A DNA stretch of 15,481 bases from Paracoccaceae bacterium (lineage in GTDB: Bacteria; Pseudomonadota; Alphaproteobacteria; Rhodobacterales; Rhodobacteraceae): assembly GCA_007131945.1 (NCBI GenBank), contig SLPP01000238.1, positions 1-15,481 of the forward strand, written 5' to 3'. The number at the start of each line of letters is the position of its first letter. The first letter of the stretch is position 1. Made by a program: the position numbers and the translations under genes. Positions 8,133-14,369 of the stretch are shown one piece after another. Below the pieces are notes generated by a model that worked only from the letters and a program-made list of their open reading frames with translations, had not been told where the DNA came from and did not search any database.

Positions 8133-8288
8133 TTTTTCCGGTGAAGGCCTGGAACCGCCCCGCTGAGTGCCGCCGACCGGACGGTGCCCGTGCTGATCAA
8201 CAGACTCGGAAAGGCATGACGTTTTCCTTCGCATTCGGGCCGATGCGCGTCGTGGTTCTTCGCGCGCGTCCTTCGGCTGCGCAACGGA

Positions 8289-8304
8289 CGCCGGGGGGCC
8301 GGCG
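8289..8304 (-). terminator. Small GC stem-loop after the membrane-protein gene
   Basis: CGCCGG (8289-8294) and CCGGCG (8299-8304) form a 6-bp stem with a four-base loop, 19 nt beyond the stop codon of the minus-strand gene. There is no T-tract and the stem is short, so terminator function is only possible. Confidence 0.25.
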
Positions 8305-8323
8305 CAACGCGGTCAAGCGGGTT

Positions 8324-8626
8324 TCAGAACCAGCCGTCGCGGCGCTTCGAGCGCAGCCAGCGCCGCAGCAGGATCATCCAGGCCGAGACGCGCGGGCGCA
8401 GGGCCGGCAGGTCGACCGCCAGAAGCAACAGTCCGATCGGCAGCATCCACAGCCCGACGATGGGCAGGAACCACAGGATGCCGCCGAGGATGAACAGGAT
8501 CGCCAACGGCAGGCGCACGAAGATCAGATGCGGCGCCATCAGCCGCTCGACGAAGTTGCGCACCCGCGGGAAGCTGCGCACCGAGCTGTCGAGCTGTCGC
8601 CGGAAGCGGCGTTCGTGGCGGTCCAT
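8324..8626 (-). CDS. Small two-helix inner-membrane protein, function unknown
   Basis: A 100-residue protein. It has an Arg-rich N-terminus (residues 4-32), two adjacent hydrophobic stretches (about 36-56 and 57-73, GILWFLPIVGLWMLPIGLLLL) and an Arg/Lys-rich tail ending KRRDGWF. The spaced Gly/Pro/Trp residues in the hydrophobic hairpin recall the PGPGW-like small membrane proteins common in alphaproteobacteria; no catalytic motif is visible. The ATG at 8624-8626 is chosen because GGGAGA lies 5 nt upstream. A start 18 codons earlier would overlap the probable promoter and has no clear ribosome-binding site. It is divergent from rpsD, and nothing in the context states a function. Confidence 0.8.
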   Translation of the reverse strand: MDRHERRFRRQLDSSVRSFPRVRNFVERLMAPHLIFVRLPLAILFILGGILWFLPIVGLWMLPIGLLLLAVDLPALRPRVSAWMILLRRWLRSKRRDGWF

Positions 8627-8650
8627 CGGGATCTCCCTTTCGTCGGCCCC

Positions 8651-8680
8651 ATAATCGGCGCTGACGCCGCCCTCTGGCAA
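8651..8680 (-). promoter_or_regulatory. Candidate promoter of the small membrane-protein gene
   Basis: On the minus strand, TTGCCA (8675-8680) and GATTAT (8651-8656) are separated by 18 bp. The predicted start of transcription (near 8643) would leave a short leader with the GGGAGA ribosome-binding site. The match is moderate. Confidence 0.4.
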
Positions 8681-8717
8681 GGCGTCCGACGCACGCCTCG
8701 CGGGCCCTTCGCGGATT

Positions 8718-8734
8718 AGTGAGCGAGAGTCACT
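8718..8734. promoter_or_regulatory. Inverted repeat just upstream of the rpsD -35
   Basis: AGTGA-N7-TCACT is a 5-7-5 inverted repeat ending 6 bp before the rpsD -35 element. The position suits an activator or operator site, but the arms are short and chance occurrence is possible. Confidence 0.25.
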
Positions 8735-8740
8735 CGGCCA

Positions 8741-8768
8741 TTGACTTGCGGGGCATGGCCTGTATAAG
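8741..8768 (+). promoter_or_regulatory. rpsD promoter
   Basis: TTGACT (8741-8746), a 16-bp spacer and TATAAG (8763-8768) form one of the best sigma-70 promoters in the window, as expected for a ribosomal protein gene. Transcription would begin near 8775. Confidence 0.65.
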
Positions 8769-8774
8769 CCGCGC

Positions 8775-8914
8775 GGTCCCGGGGGTTCAGGCGCCCGGGT
8801 CTTTCATTGGTGTTGGTGGACCCCGCAAGGGGAAACCTGTCGCCCCCGCCGGGGGAGGAGGACAACGCCCTTCCGAAGGCCGGATACGGCCGCACAAAGC
8901 GAAGGAGATCAGCC
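8775..8914 (+). promoter_or_regulatory. Structured 5' leader of rpsD
   Basis: About 140 nt separate the predicted transcription start from the GTG. Potential stem-loops in order are: CCCGGG...CCCGGG (8778-8799); CCCC-GCAA-GGGG with a GNRA tetraloop (8821-8832); CCCCC-GCC-GGGGG (8843-8855); CCTT-CCG-AAGG (8869-8879); and GGCCG-GATA-CGGCC (8878-8891). The last two share bases and so compete. The ribosome-binding site AAGGAG (8902-8907) follows directly. S4 is a known autoregulator of ribosomal operons in several bacteria; an S4-binding leader here is an inference. Confidence 0.5.
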
Positions 8915-9535
8915 GTGACCAAGCGCACCGCTGCCAAGTACAAGATCGACCGCCGCATGGGCGAAAACATCTGGGGGCGCGCGAAAAGCCCCGTCAACCG
9001 CCGCGAATACGGCCCCGGCCAGCACGGCCAGCGCCGCAAGGGCAAGCTTTCGGACTTCGGCATCCAGCTGCGCGCCAAGCAGAAGCTGAAGGGCTATTAT
9101 GGCGATCTGACCGAGAAGCAGTTCAAGCGCATCTATGCCGAGGCCGCGCGCGTCAAGGGCGATACCGGCGAGCAGCTGATCGGACTGCTGGAGCGCCGCC
9201 TCGACGCCGTCGTCTACCGCGCCAAGTTCGTGCCCACGATCTTTGCCGCGCGCCAGTTCGTCAACCACGGCCATGTGACCGTGAACGGCAAGCGCGTCAA
9301 CATCGCCTCGTACCGGGTCAAGGAAGGCGACGTGGTGGCCGTGCGCGACCGCTCGAAGCAGCTTGCCATCGTGCTCGAATCGGTGGGCCTGGCCGAGCGC
9401 GACGTGCCCGACTACCTCGAGGTCGACCATTCCAAGATGACCGCCACCTTCGTGCGCACGCCGTCGCTGGGCGATGTGCCGTTCCCGGTGCAGATGGAGC
9501 CGAACCTGGTCGTCGAATACTACGCCAAGAACTGA
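8915..9535 (+). CDS. rpsD: 30S ribosomal protein S4
   Basis: A 206-residue S4 protein, a primary 16S rRNA binder that starts assembly of the 30S body and helps set decoding fidelity. The N-terminal segment ([21 protein letters not shown], in part, residues 25-45) and the S4 RNA-binding domain (about 95-158, with [16 protein letters not shown]) are plain. The zinc-type cysteines found in some S4 proteins are absent. The GTG at 8915 gives the expected [14 protein letters not shown] start and has AAGGAG 7 nt upstream. Here rpsD stands alone, outside the alpha operon, with its own promoter, leader and terminator, an arrangement I regard as usual for alphaproteobacteria. Confidence 0.97.
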   Translation: MTKRTAAKYKIDRRMGENIWGRAKSPVNRREYGPGQHGQRRKGKLSDFGIQLRAKQKLKGYYGDLTEKQFKRIYAEAARVKGDTGEQLIGLLERRLDAVVYRAKFVPTIFAARQFVNHGHVTVNGKRVNIASYRVKEGDVVAVRDRSKQLAIVLESVGLAERDVPDYLEVDHSKMTATFVRTPSLGDVPFPVQMEPNLVVEYYAKN

Positions 9536-9556
9536 TCCGCAGTTCCACGAACAACG

Positions 9557-9584
9557 AACGGGCCGCCCCGAAGGGCGGCCCGTT
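9557..9584 (+). terminator. Strong rpsD terminator hairpin
   Basis: A perfect 12-bp stem (AACGGGCCGCCC arm) with a CGAA tetraloop begins 21 nt after the rpsD stop. A T-run (9601-9605) lies further on rather than directly behind it. The symmetrical stem between convergent genes could also serve the DUF4242-like gene on the minus strand. Confidence 0.75.
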
Positions 9585-9604
9585 GCGTTGCGGCGGAGGG
9601 TTTT

Positions 9605-9883
9605 TCAGCCGTTGGCGGTCACCGGGTCGATGATCTGCGGCACCTCGGTGATCTTGTTGGCCGGGAACCCCGACTTCTCGGCATGCGCCATCACCGCGTC
9701 CTCGTCCTCGGCCAGATAGACGCAGAAGGTCTTGTTGTCGGCGACATAGGAATGCTGCCACTGCACGCGCGGCGCCAGTCCCGCCAGCGCCTGGTTCGAG
9801 GTGAGCGCGGCACCGCACAGCTCGGTGGGCGACATCGCGCCGATTCCGGGAACCTCGCGTTCGATGATGTAGCGTCTGAGCAT
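9605..9883 (-). CDS. DUF4242-like small protein
   Basis: A 92-residue soluble protein that reads as a single ferredoxin-like alpha/beta domain (YIIEREVPG..., VQWQHSYVADNKTFCVYLAEDEDAVMAHAEKSGF...). The strand YIIERE, the central WQHSYV-DNKTFCVY block and the EDAVMAHAEKSGFPA helix are the pattern of DUF4242 proteins, one of which (Streptomyces SCO4226) is described as nickel-binding. H44, C23 and C54 are possible metal ligands, though I cannot tell whether they are conserved. The ATG at 9881-9883 is supported by a near-ideal AAAGGAGG 4 nt upstream. It is divergent from a LysR-family gene and is the probable regulated target. Its biological role is unknown. Confidence 0.82.
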   Translation of the reverse strand: MLRRYIIEREVPGIGAMSPTELCGAALTSNQALAGLAPRVQWQHSYVADNKTFCVYLAEDEDAVMAHAEKSGFPANKITEVPQIIDPVTANG

Positions 9884-9910
9884 GTGAGCCTCCTTTGCTT
9901 GAGTGCAGCC

Positions 9911-9938
9911 ATTATGCGCCGCGCCAGCCTGTTCGCAA
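9911..9938 (-). promoter_or_regulatory. Candidate promoter of the DUF4242-like gene
   Basis: On the minus strand, TTGCGA (9933-9938), a 16-bp spacer and CATAAT (9911-9916) place the transcription start near 9904. The leader is then ~20 nt and contains the strong ribosome-binding site. The -35 lies inside an inverted repeat, as expected for direct control by the divergent regulator. Confidence 0.5.
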
Positions 9939-9946
9939 AATGCGAA
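9932..9946. promoter_or_regulatory. LysR-type box (TTCGC-N5-GCGAA)
   Basis: TTCGCAAAATGCGAA is a perfect 5-5-5 inverted repeat that contains the T-N11-A signature (T9933, A9945) of LysR-type binding sites. It is centred about 35 bp upstream of the predicted start of the DUF4242-like gene and overlaps its -35. Confidence 0.5.
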
Positions 9947-9950
9947 TATG

Positions 9951-9979
9951 TTTACTTCGCTAAAGAAAATCTTTATACT
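9951..9979 (+). promoter_or_regulatory. Promoter of the LysR gene, probably giving a leaderless mRNA
   Basis: TTTACT (9951-9956), a 17-bp spacer and TATACT (9974-9979) make a good promoter. The ATG begins at 9986, only 7 bp after the -10, and no Shine-Dalgarno sequence precedes it. Transcription would start on or next to the A of the ATG. Confidence 0.5.
9961..9975. promoter_or_regulatory. Second inverted repeat in the divergent regulatory spacer
   Basis: TAAAGAAAATCTTTA is a perfect 6-3-6 inverted repeat. It touches the -10 of the LysR gene and is centred about 64 bp upstream of the predicted start of the DUF4242-like gene, the usual place for the primary LysR recognition site. It lacks a strict T-N11-A, so it may be a different kind of site. 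Confidence 0.4.
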
Positions 9980-9985
9980 GTTTGC

Positions 9986-10885
9986 ATGAAGCGCCTTGTC
10001 CATCTCAACGCGCTTCACGCGCTGGAGGCGGTGTTGCGGCGCGGGACGCTGAAGGACGCGGCGCGCGAGCTGGGCATTTCACCCGCTGCCGCCGGGCAGC
10101 GCATCCGCGCGCTGGAAGAGTATCTTGGCCACCCGCTGCTGGAACGCGGCCCCGGCGGGACCACGCCCGGCCGGCAGGCGCGGCTGGCGATGCGCGACCT
10201 GCGCGCCGGTTTCGACCATCTGCGCCAGGCCGCCGAGGCGCTCGACCTCGACCATCAGGCCCGTGTCAGCCTGCGCTGCGACCCCGACTGGCTGGCGCTG
10301 TGGATGGCGCCGCGCCTGCCGCGGTTCGCCGCCGCCGCGCCGCAATTGCGGCTGGAGCTGCAGCCGGCGGACGAGCCGGCGGCGAAACCCGCCGATCTGC
10401 GCATCTTCTTCGGCACCGATCCCGCGGCGGAACTCCTCCGCTTCGAACATCTGGCGCCGTTCGTCTCGCCGCGAAACCACACGCGGCTGCACCGCGTCGC
10501 GGCCGGTGCCATGCTCGACGGCTTCCCGCTCATGCATCTGGACCTGCCCCATGCCGCGGTCGCGGAGTGCGGCTGGCCCGACTGGGTGGCACGCTTCGGC
10601 CATCGGCGCGACGATGCCCTGCGCGGCCCGCGCTATTCCAGTGCCGTGCAGGCCGTCCGCATGGCCGAAAAGCACGTGGGCGCGCTTCTCTGCCCGCTCT
10701 CGCTGGGACGCGATCGGATCGACCGCGGGCTGCTGCGGCTTCTCTTCGACGGCGGTCACACGCTGCCCGCGAAGAACGGCTGGCGCGTCGCGGTGGCCGA
10801 CCGCGCCCGCGACCGCCGGTCGGTCATCGGCTTTCTTCACTGGTTGCGGGGCGAGTACTACGCCGAGGGGTCTTCGGCGACTTGA
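9986..10885 (+). CDS. LysR family transcriptional regulator (GcvA-like)
   Basis: A 299-residue LysR-type regulator. The N-terminal winged HTH is clear (residues ~4-62: LNALHALEAVLRRGTLKDAA..., LGISPAAAGQRIRALEEYLG), followed by a linker helix and an effector-binding domain (about 88-295) with the type-2 periplasmic-binding-protein layout. Sequence flavour (FASTLKDAARELGIS-like helix, PLLERG, short effector domain) suggests the GcvA/AmpR side of the family. The effector is unknown. The ATG at 9986 gives the normal family N-terminus but has no ribosome-binding site, in keeping with a leaderless message. Divergent orientation to the DUF4242-like gene, with palindromes between them, points to control of that gene and of itself. 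Confidence 0.9.
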   Translation: MKRLVHLNALHALEAVLRRGTLKDAARELGISPAAAGQRIRALEEYLGHPLLERGPGGTTPGRQARLAMRDLRAGFDHLRQAAEALDLDHQARVSLRCDPDWLALWMAPRLPRFAAAAPQLRLELQPADEPAAKPADLRIFFGTDPAAELLRFEHLAPFVSPRNHTRLHRVAAGAMLDGFPLMHLDLPHAAVAECGWPDWVARFGHRRDDALRGPRYSSAVQAVRMAEKHVGALLCPLSLGRDRIDRGLLRLLFDGGHTLPAKNGWRVAVADRARDRRSVIGFLHWLRGEYYAEGSSAT

Positions 10886-10990
10886 CCGCTTCTGTCCTCC
10901 GGCACGTCACCGGATCCCGCCGAAAAAACCCGCTGGTCTTGTTCCGGTGCCGCGGCTAGAACCGGCGCCGACTCATCAAGGGGTTCCGAC

Positions 10991-12079
10991 ATGCACGCGG
11001 CCATCCGCCCGCAGCCCGGCATCATGGAGATCGCGCCCTACGAGGGCGGCAAGGCGAAGCTTGCGGGCCGCGCCGAGGTGCTGAAGCTGAGCTCGAACGA
11101 GAACCCGCTGGGACCGGCGCCGGCCGCGCTCGCCGCGCTGCGCGCCGCGGCGCCCGACCTGCATCGCTACCCGTCCCCGGACCATGCCGAGCTGCGCGCG
11201 GCGATCGCGGCGGCGCACGGGCTCGACGCCGAGCGCGTGATCTGTGGCTGCGGTTCGGACGAGATCATCTCGTTTCTCTGCCAGGCCTATGCCGGGCCGG
11301 GCGACGAGGTGCTCTACAGCCGGTACGGGTTCCTGATGTACCCGATCTCGGCGCGCGCGGCCGGGGCGACCCCCGTCGCCGCGCCCGAGGACGGCCGCCG
11401 GGCCTCGGTCGATGCGCTGCTGGCGGCGGCGAACGCGCGCACGCGGCTCGTCTTCCTCGCCAATCCCAACAACCCGACCGGCACGATGATCACCAGCCAG
11501 GAGGTCGAGCGGCTGGCAGCCAACCTGCCCGAGCAGGCGCTTCTCGTGCTCGACGGCGCCTATGCCGAGTATGTCGAGGATTTCGATGGCGGCCTCTCGC
11601 TGATCGAGCGGCGCGAGAACGTGGTGATGACCCGCACGCTGTCGAAGATCCACGGGCTCGGCGGGTTGCGCGTCGGCTGGGGCTACGGACCGGCGCATGT
11701 GATCGACGTGCTGAACCGGATCCGGGGCCCGTTCAACCTCTCGGGGCTGCAGCAGCAGATCGCCCTCGCGGCGCTGTCGGACTGGTCGCATGTCGAGCGC
11801 TCGCGCGAGGCGAATGCCGCGGCGCGCCGGCTCCTGACCGACGGGCTGCGCGGGCTCGGCGTCGGGGTCGACGAGAGCCACGGCAATTTCGTCCTCGCCC
11901 GCTTCGCCGGTCCCAAGGCGGCGGCGGCCATCGATGCGGCGCTGCAGGCGGACGGGATCCTGGTGCGCGCGATGGGCGGCTATGGCCTGCCCGAGGCGCT
12001 GCGCATCACCGTCGGCCTCGAGGGCGACTGCCGACGGGTCGTCGATACGGTCGGCCGCGCGCTGGGGGCGGCGCGGTGA
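10991..12079 (+). CDS. hisC: Histidinol-phosphate aminotransferase (possibly also aromatic)
   Basis: A 362-residue fold-type I PLP aminotransferase of the HisC group. Visible are the N-terminal [13 protein letters not shown], the substrate segment [27 protein letters not shown] (158-165), the DGAYAEY strand and the Schiff-base lysine K219 in [15 protein letters not shown]. It converts imidazole-acetol phosphate to histidinol phosphate with glutamate as donor. The next gene is a prephenate dehydrogenase overlapping by GTGA, so the enzyme may also or mainly transaminate aromatic keto acids; HisC paralogues do so in several bacteria. The ATG follows AAGGGG by 6 nt. A weak promoter (TGGTCT, 17 bp, TAGAAC at 10957-10962) may lie in the 105-bp spacer upstream. 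Confidence 0.9.
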   Translation: MHAAIRPQPGIMEIAPYEGGKAKLAGRAEVLKLSSNENPLGPAPAALAALRAAAPDLHRYPSPDHAELRAAIAAAHGLDAERVICGCGSDEIISFLCQAYAGPGDEVLYSRYGFLMYPISARAAGATPVAAPEDGRRASVDALLAAANARTRLVFLANPNNPTGTMITSQEVERLAANLPEQALLVLDGAYAEYVEDFDGGLSLIERRENVVMTRTLSKIHGLGGLRVGWGYGPAHVIDVLNRIRGPFNLSGLQQQIALAALSDWSHVERSREANAAARRLLTDGLRGLGVGVDESHGNFVLARFAGPKAAAAIDAALQADGILVRAMGGYGLPEALRITVGLEGDCRRVVDTVGRALGAAR

Positions 12080-12993
12080 GCCGTCTCTACGACCGCGTCG
12101 CGCTGATCGGGCTGGGGCTGATCGCCTCGTCGATGGGCCATGCGATGAAGCGCGAGGGGCTTGCGGGCGAGATCGTCGGCCACGCCCGCAGCGCCGAGAC
12201 GCGCGGCGTGTCGCTGGAACTGGGCTTCGTCGATCGCGTCTGCGACACCGCGGCCGAAGCGGTGGCCGGCGCCGATCTCGTCGTGCTCGCCACCCCCGTC
12301 GGCGTGATGGAGGCGGTGGCGGCCGAGATCGGTCCGCATCTTGCACAGGGCGCGACGCTGACCGATGCGGGCTCGGTCAAGCAGGCGGTGATCGCCGCCG
12401 TCGCCCCGCATGTCCCCGAAGGCGTGCATTTCATCCCCGGCCACCCGCTTGCCGGGACCGAGCATTCCGGCCCCCGCGCCGGTTTCGCCAATCTCTTCGT
12501 CAACCGCTGGTGGCTCTTCACGCCCCTGCCCGAAACCGACCCGGCCGCGCTGTCCCGGCTGGAGTCGCTTTGCAAGGCGATGGGCGCGAATGTCGAGCGG
12601 ATGGACCCCGCGCATCACGACCTGGTCCTCGCCGTCGTCTCGCACACGCCGCACCTGATCGCCTACACGATGGTGGGCGTGGCCGACCATCTGCGCCGCG
12701 TCTCGCAATCCGAGGTGATCAAGTACTCGGCCTCGGGTTTTCGCGACTTCACCCGCATCGCGGCCTCGGACCCGGTGATGTGGCGCGACGTCTTCCTGAC
12801 CAACAAGGAGGCGACGCTCGACATCCTCGGCCGGTTCACCGAGGAGCTCTTCGTGCTCCAGCGCGCGATCCGGATGGGCGACGGCGAGGCGCTGCACGAC
12901 TATTTCACCCGCACCCGCGCGATCCGCCGTGGCATCATCGAGGCCGGGCAGGACACCGACGCCCCCGATTTCGGCCGCAGCAAGATCGGGTGA
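12076..12993 (+). CDS. tyrA: Prephenate/arogenate dehydrogenase family protein
   Basis: A 305-residue NAD(P)-dependent dehydrogenase of the TyrA family, which oxidatively decarboxylates prephenate to 4-hydroxyphenylpyruvate or arogenate to tyrosine. The Rossmann motif GLGLIASS (12-19) has Ala where GxGLIGGS enzymes have Gly. Then come the conserved [10 protein letters not shown] (catalytic His123), SHTPHLIAY and the helical segment [21 protein letters not shown]. There is no chorismate mutase or ACT domain, so it is the simple monofunctional form. The GTG start overlaps the hisC stop (GTGA), implying translational coupling. Whether it prefers prephenate or arogenate cannot be read from the sequence. 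Confidence 0.92.
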   Translation: MSRLYDRVALIGLGLIASSMGHAMKREGLAGEIVGHARSAETRGVSLELGFVDRVCDTAAEAVAGADLVVLATPVGVMEAVAAEIGPHLAQGATLTDAGSVKQAVIAAVAPHVPEGVHFIPGHPLAGTEHSGPRAGFANLFVNRWWLFTPLPETDPAALSRLESLCKAMGANVERMDPAHHDLVLAVVSHTPHLIAYTMVGVADHLRRVSQSEVIKYSASGFRDFTRIAASDPVMWRDVFLTNKEATLDILGRFTEELFVLQRAIRMGDGEALHDYFTRTRAIRRGIIEAGQDTDAPDFGRSKIG

Positions 12994-13310
12994 GGTTGCG
13001 GCGGGGAGGGGCCTTCGAGGGCTGAAAAGGCTTCCGCTTGATCCCTTCGGCAAGCGCGGGCGGCGCCCGGCCCGCGCGGGGTGGGCGAGAAGCGCCCGCC
13101 GTCGCACCGAAGGTGCGCACCTACGGTGCGACGGGGGGGGCGGGACGGGCGCTGCCCGTGCTGGCGCACGGGCGGAACAACGCCGCAGATGTCGCCGAAC
13201 GGTTCAACCGGATTTGGTATGAAAAGGCGGCTGAAGGCGGCGGGTCCACGCGTGGACGATCGAGCAACGCGTTGAAAACAAGTCGGAAGTGTTTTTTCCT
13301 TAACCGGATT
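12994..13310. other. 317-bp convergent spacer rich in palindromes
   Basis: It separates tyrA (+) from the Sua5-type gene (-). No convincing gene: open frames here have no ribosome-binding site and low-complexity Gly/Arg/Ala products. The first part is GC-rich and carries the long hairpin described separately. The last ~110 bp (13200-13310) are relatively AT-rich with a T6 run (13293-13298) and two ACGCGT palindromes. Either end may contribute to transcription termination, though no classical terminator is evident. Confidence 0.6.
13091..13153. repeat. REP-like long imperfect palindrome
   Basis: The core 13100-13133 is a 34-nt palindrome with a single A/A mismatch. It is built of CGTCGCACCG, a self-complementary AGGTGCGCACCT and CGGTGCGACG. 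An outer 8-bp stem AGCGCCCG/CGGGCGCT (13091-13098 and 13146-13153) encloses it with a G-rich bulge on one side. Another 7-bp stem, GCCCGTG/CACGGGC (13154-13173), follows immediately. Such intergenic modules recur in some Rhodobacterales genomes; whether this one does cannot be seen from one window. Confidence 0.65.
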
Positions 13311-13311
13311 T
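13206..13311. repeat. Direct 10-bp repeats flanking two ACGCGT palindromes
   Basis: AACCGGATTT occurs at 13206-13215 and again at 13302-13311. Between them lie GTCCACGCGTGGAC (13244-13257) and CAACGCGTTG (13265-13274), both perfect palindromes whose ACGCGT cores begin 19 bp apart. Function unknown; they may be protein-binding sites, or stems in the 3' ends of the converging transcripts. Confidence 0.4.
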
Positions 13312-14318
13312 CAACCTTCCTCGAGCCCCTCGCGGGGCGATCCCGGCGATGATCGGCCGCGCGGCGCGGCGGCGCGGCGCAGGCGGTCGTTGATGGCGCG
13401 GCCGAGGCCGGTTTCGGGGATCGGTGCGACGGCGATGCGGCCGGCGGGGCCGGCCCGCGCGTCGGCTTCGTGCAGCAGGTGGAAAAGCCGCGCCGCGGCC
13501 TCGGTCAGGTCGGCCGTGGGCGAGAGGTTCAGCCCCGCATCGCCGCGCGCCTCCGGCCCGAAGCCGATCCAGACCTCGCCGGGGCGGGCGGCCGTCGCCG
13601 CCAGCCGGACGCTGCCGCGCGGGGCGTAATGGACGGCAAGCTGACCCGGCGACGACGGGCGCGCCCCGCCCCCCCGCGTCGCGACCCCGACGCCAAGTCT
13701 CTGCTCGATTCGCTCGACGGCCAGACCGCCCTCGCGCAGCAGGACCGGCACCGCGCCGGTCGCGTCGAGGATCGTCGATTCCAGACCCACCGCGCAGTCG
13801 CCGCCATCGAGCACCGCCGCGATCCGCCCGCCCAGGCCCGCCATCACATGCGCCGCGCTGACCGGGCTGATCCGGCCCGACGGATTGGCCGAGGGCGCGG
13901 CAAGCCCGCCGCCGAAGGCATCGAGCACCGCCCGCGCCAGCGGATGCGCCGGCAGGCGCAGCGCCACCGTCGGCAACCCCGCCGTGACCAGCGGCGAGAC
14001 CGGCGCGCCGGGCCTGAGCGGCAGCACCAGCGTCAGCGGGCCCGGCCAGAAGGCAGCGGCCAGCGCCCCGGCCAGCGGGGAGAATTCCGCCATCGCGGAA
14101 GCCTGCCCGACCTCGGCCAGATGCACGATCAACGGGTTGAAGCGCGGCCGGTCCTTGGCCGCGAAGATCGCCGCCACCGCCCGGTCGTTGGCCGCGTCGC
14201 CGGCGAGGCCGTAGACCGTCTCGGTCGGAATCGCCACCAGTTCGCCCGCCCGCAGGAGCGCCACCGCCCGGGCGATTCCGGCCGCGTCGGGGAGCAGAAG
14301 CTCGGTCGTTCTGGGCAT
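13311..14318 (-). CDS. tsaC: L-threonylcarbamoyladenylate synthase, Sua5 type
   Basis: A 335-residue Sua5/YrdC enzyme that makes threonylcarbamoyl-AMP from threonine, bicarbonate and ATP, the first step of the t6A37 modification of ANN-decoding tRNAs. The YrdC domain shows PTETVYGLAGDA (31-42), KDRPRFNPL (K55, R57, N61), APSANPSG (S143, N145) and ESTILD (180-185). The linker RPSSPGQLAVHYAP (220-233) and the C-terminal domain mark the long Sua5 form rather than short TsaC. The ATG at 14316-14318 gives the expected N-terminus but has no Shine-Dalgarno sequence. A promoter on the minus strand about 50 bp upstream is possible. Essential in most bacteria. Confidence 0.95.
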   Translation of the reverse strand: MPRTTELLLPDAAGIARAVALLRAGELVAIPTETVYGLAGDAANDRAVAAIFAAKDRPRFNPLIVHLAEVGQASAMAEFSPLAGALAAAFWPGPLTLVLPLRPGAPVSPLVTAGLPTVALRLPAHPLARAVLDAFGGGLAAPSANPSGRISPVSAAHVMAGLGGRIAAVLDGGDCAVGLESTILDATGAVPVLLREGGLAVERIEQRLGVGVATRGGGARPSSPGQLAVHYAPRGSVRLAATAARPGEVWIGFGPEARGDAGLNLSPTADLTEAAARLFHLLHEADARAGPAGRIAVAPIPETGLGRAINDRLRRAAAPRGRSSPGSPREGLEEG

Positions 14319-14339
14319 GGCGTGACGCGGCGTTGGGGT

Positions 14340-14367
14340 TTGTCGAAGCGGGCGCTCGCCCTATGCT
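14340..14367 (+). promoter_or_regulatory. Candidate promoter of the DmdC-type gene
   Basis: TTGTCG (14340-14345), a 16-bp spacer and TATGCT (14362-14367) precede the ATG at 14448 by about 80 bp. The -10 is one arm of the inverted repeat TATGC-TGGT-GCATA (14362-14375). Confidence 0.4.
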
Positions 14368-14369
14368 GG

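Larger units (their letters stand above)
7880..8323. other. 444-bp spacer with AT-rich island
   Basis: The SDR gene (+) and the small membrane gene (-) converge on this spacer. The first ~110 bp and last ~180 bp have the usual high GC. The middle (about 8010-8135) is clearly AT-rich, with A-runs, several TCGA tetramers, an inverted repeat TTTCGA-N10-TCGAAA (8025-8046) and a repeated CTTGTGGT. No credible protein gene is present: the best ATG (8048) opens only 18 codons with no ribosome-binding site. It may hold an orphan promoter, an sRNA or a decayed gene. Confidence 0.6.

Noticed and set aside
8129..8719. 196-codon plus-strand open frame after the CTTGTGG motif
   Set aside because: Arg/Gln/Pro-rich product antisense to the small membrane protein, no ribosome-binding site, no recognisable domain.
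8719..9633. 304-codon plus-strand frame overlapping rpsD
   Set aside because: Different frame from the unmistakable S4 protein; downstream product is Arg-rich shadow.
10976..13107. Long minus-strand open frames opposite hisC and tyrA
   Set aside because: Arg-rich low-complexity products, no start signals, opposite certain enzyme genes.
13195..13215. GGTTCAACC resembling a tRNA T-arm
   Set aside because: No acceptor, D or anticodon arms can be formed around it; the local match is a short inverted repeat CGGTT-C-AACCG.
13038..13352. 104-codon plus-strand open frame in the tyrA-sua5 spacer
   Set aside because: Reads through the palindrome and into the antisense of the next gene, low-complexity product, no ribosome-binding site.
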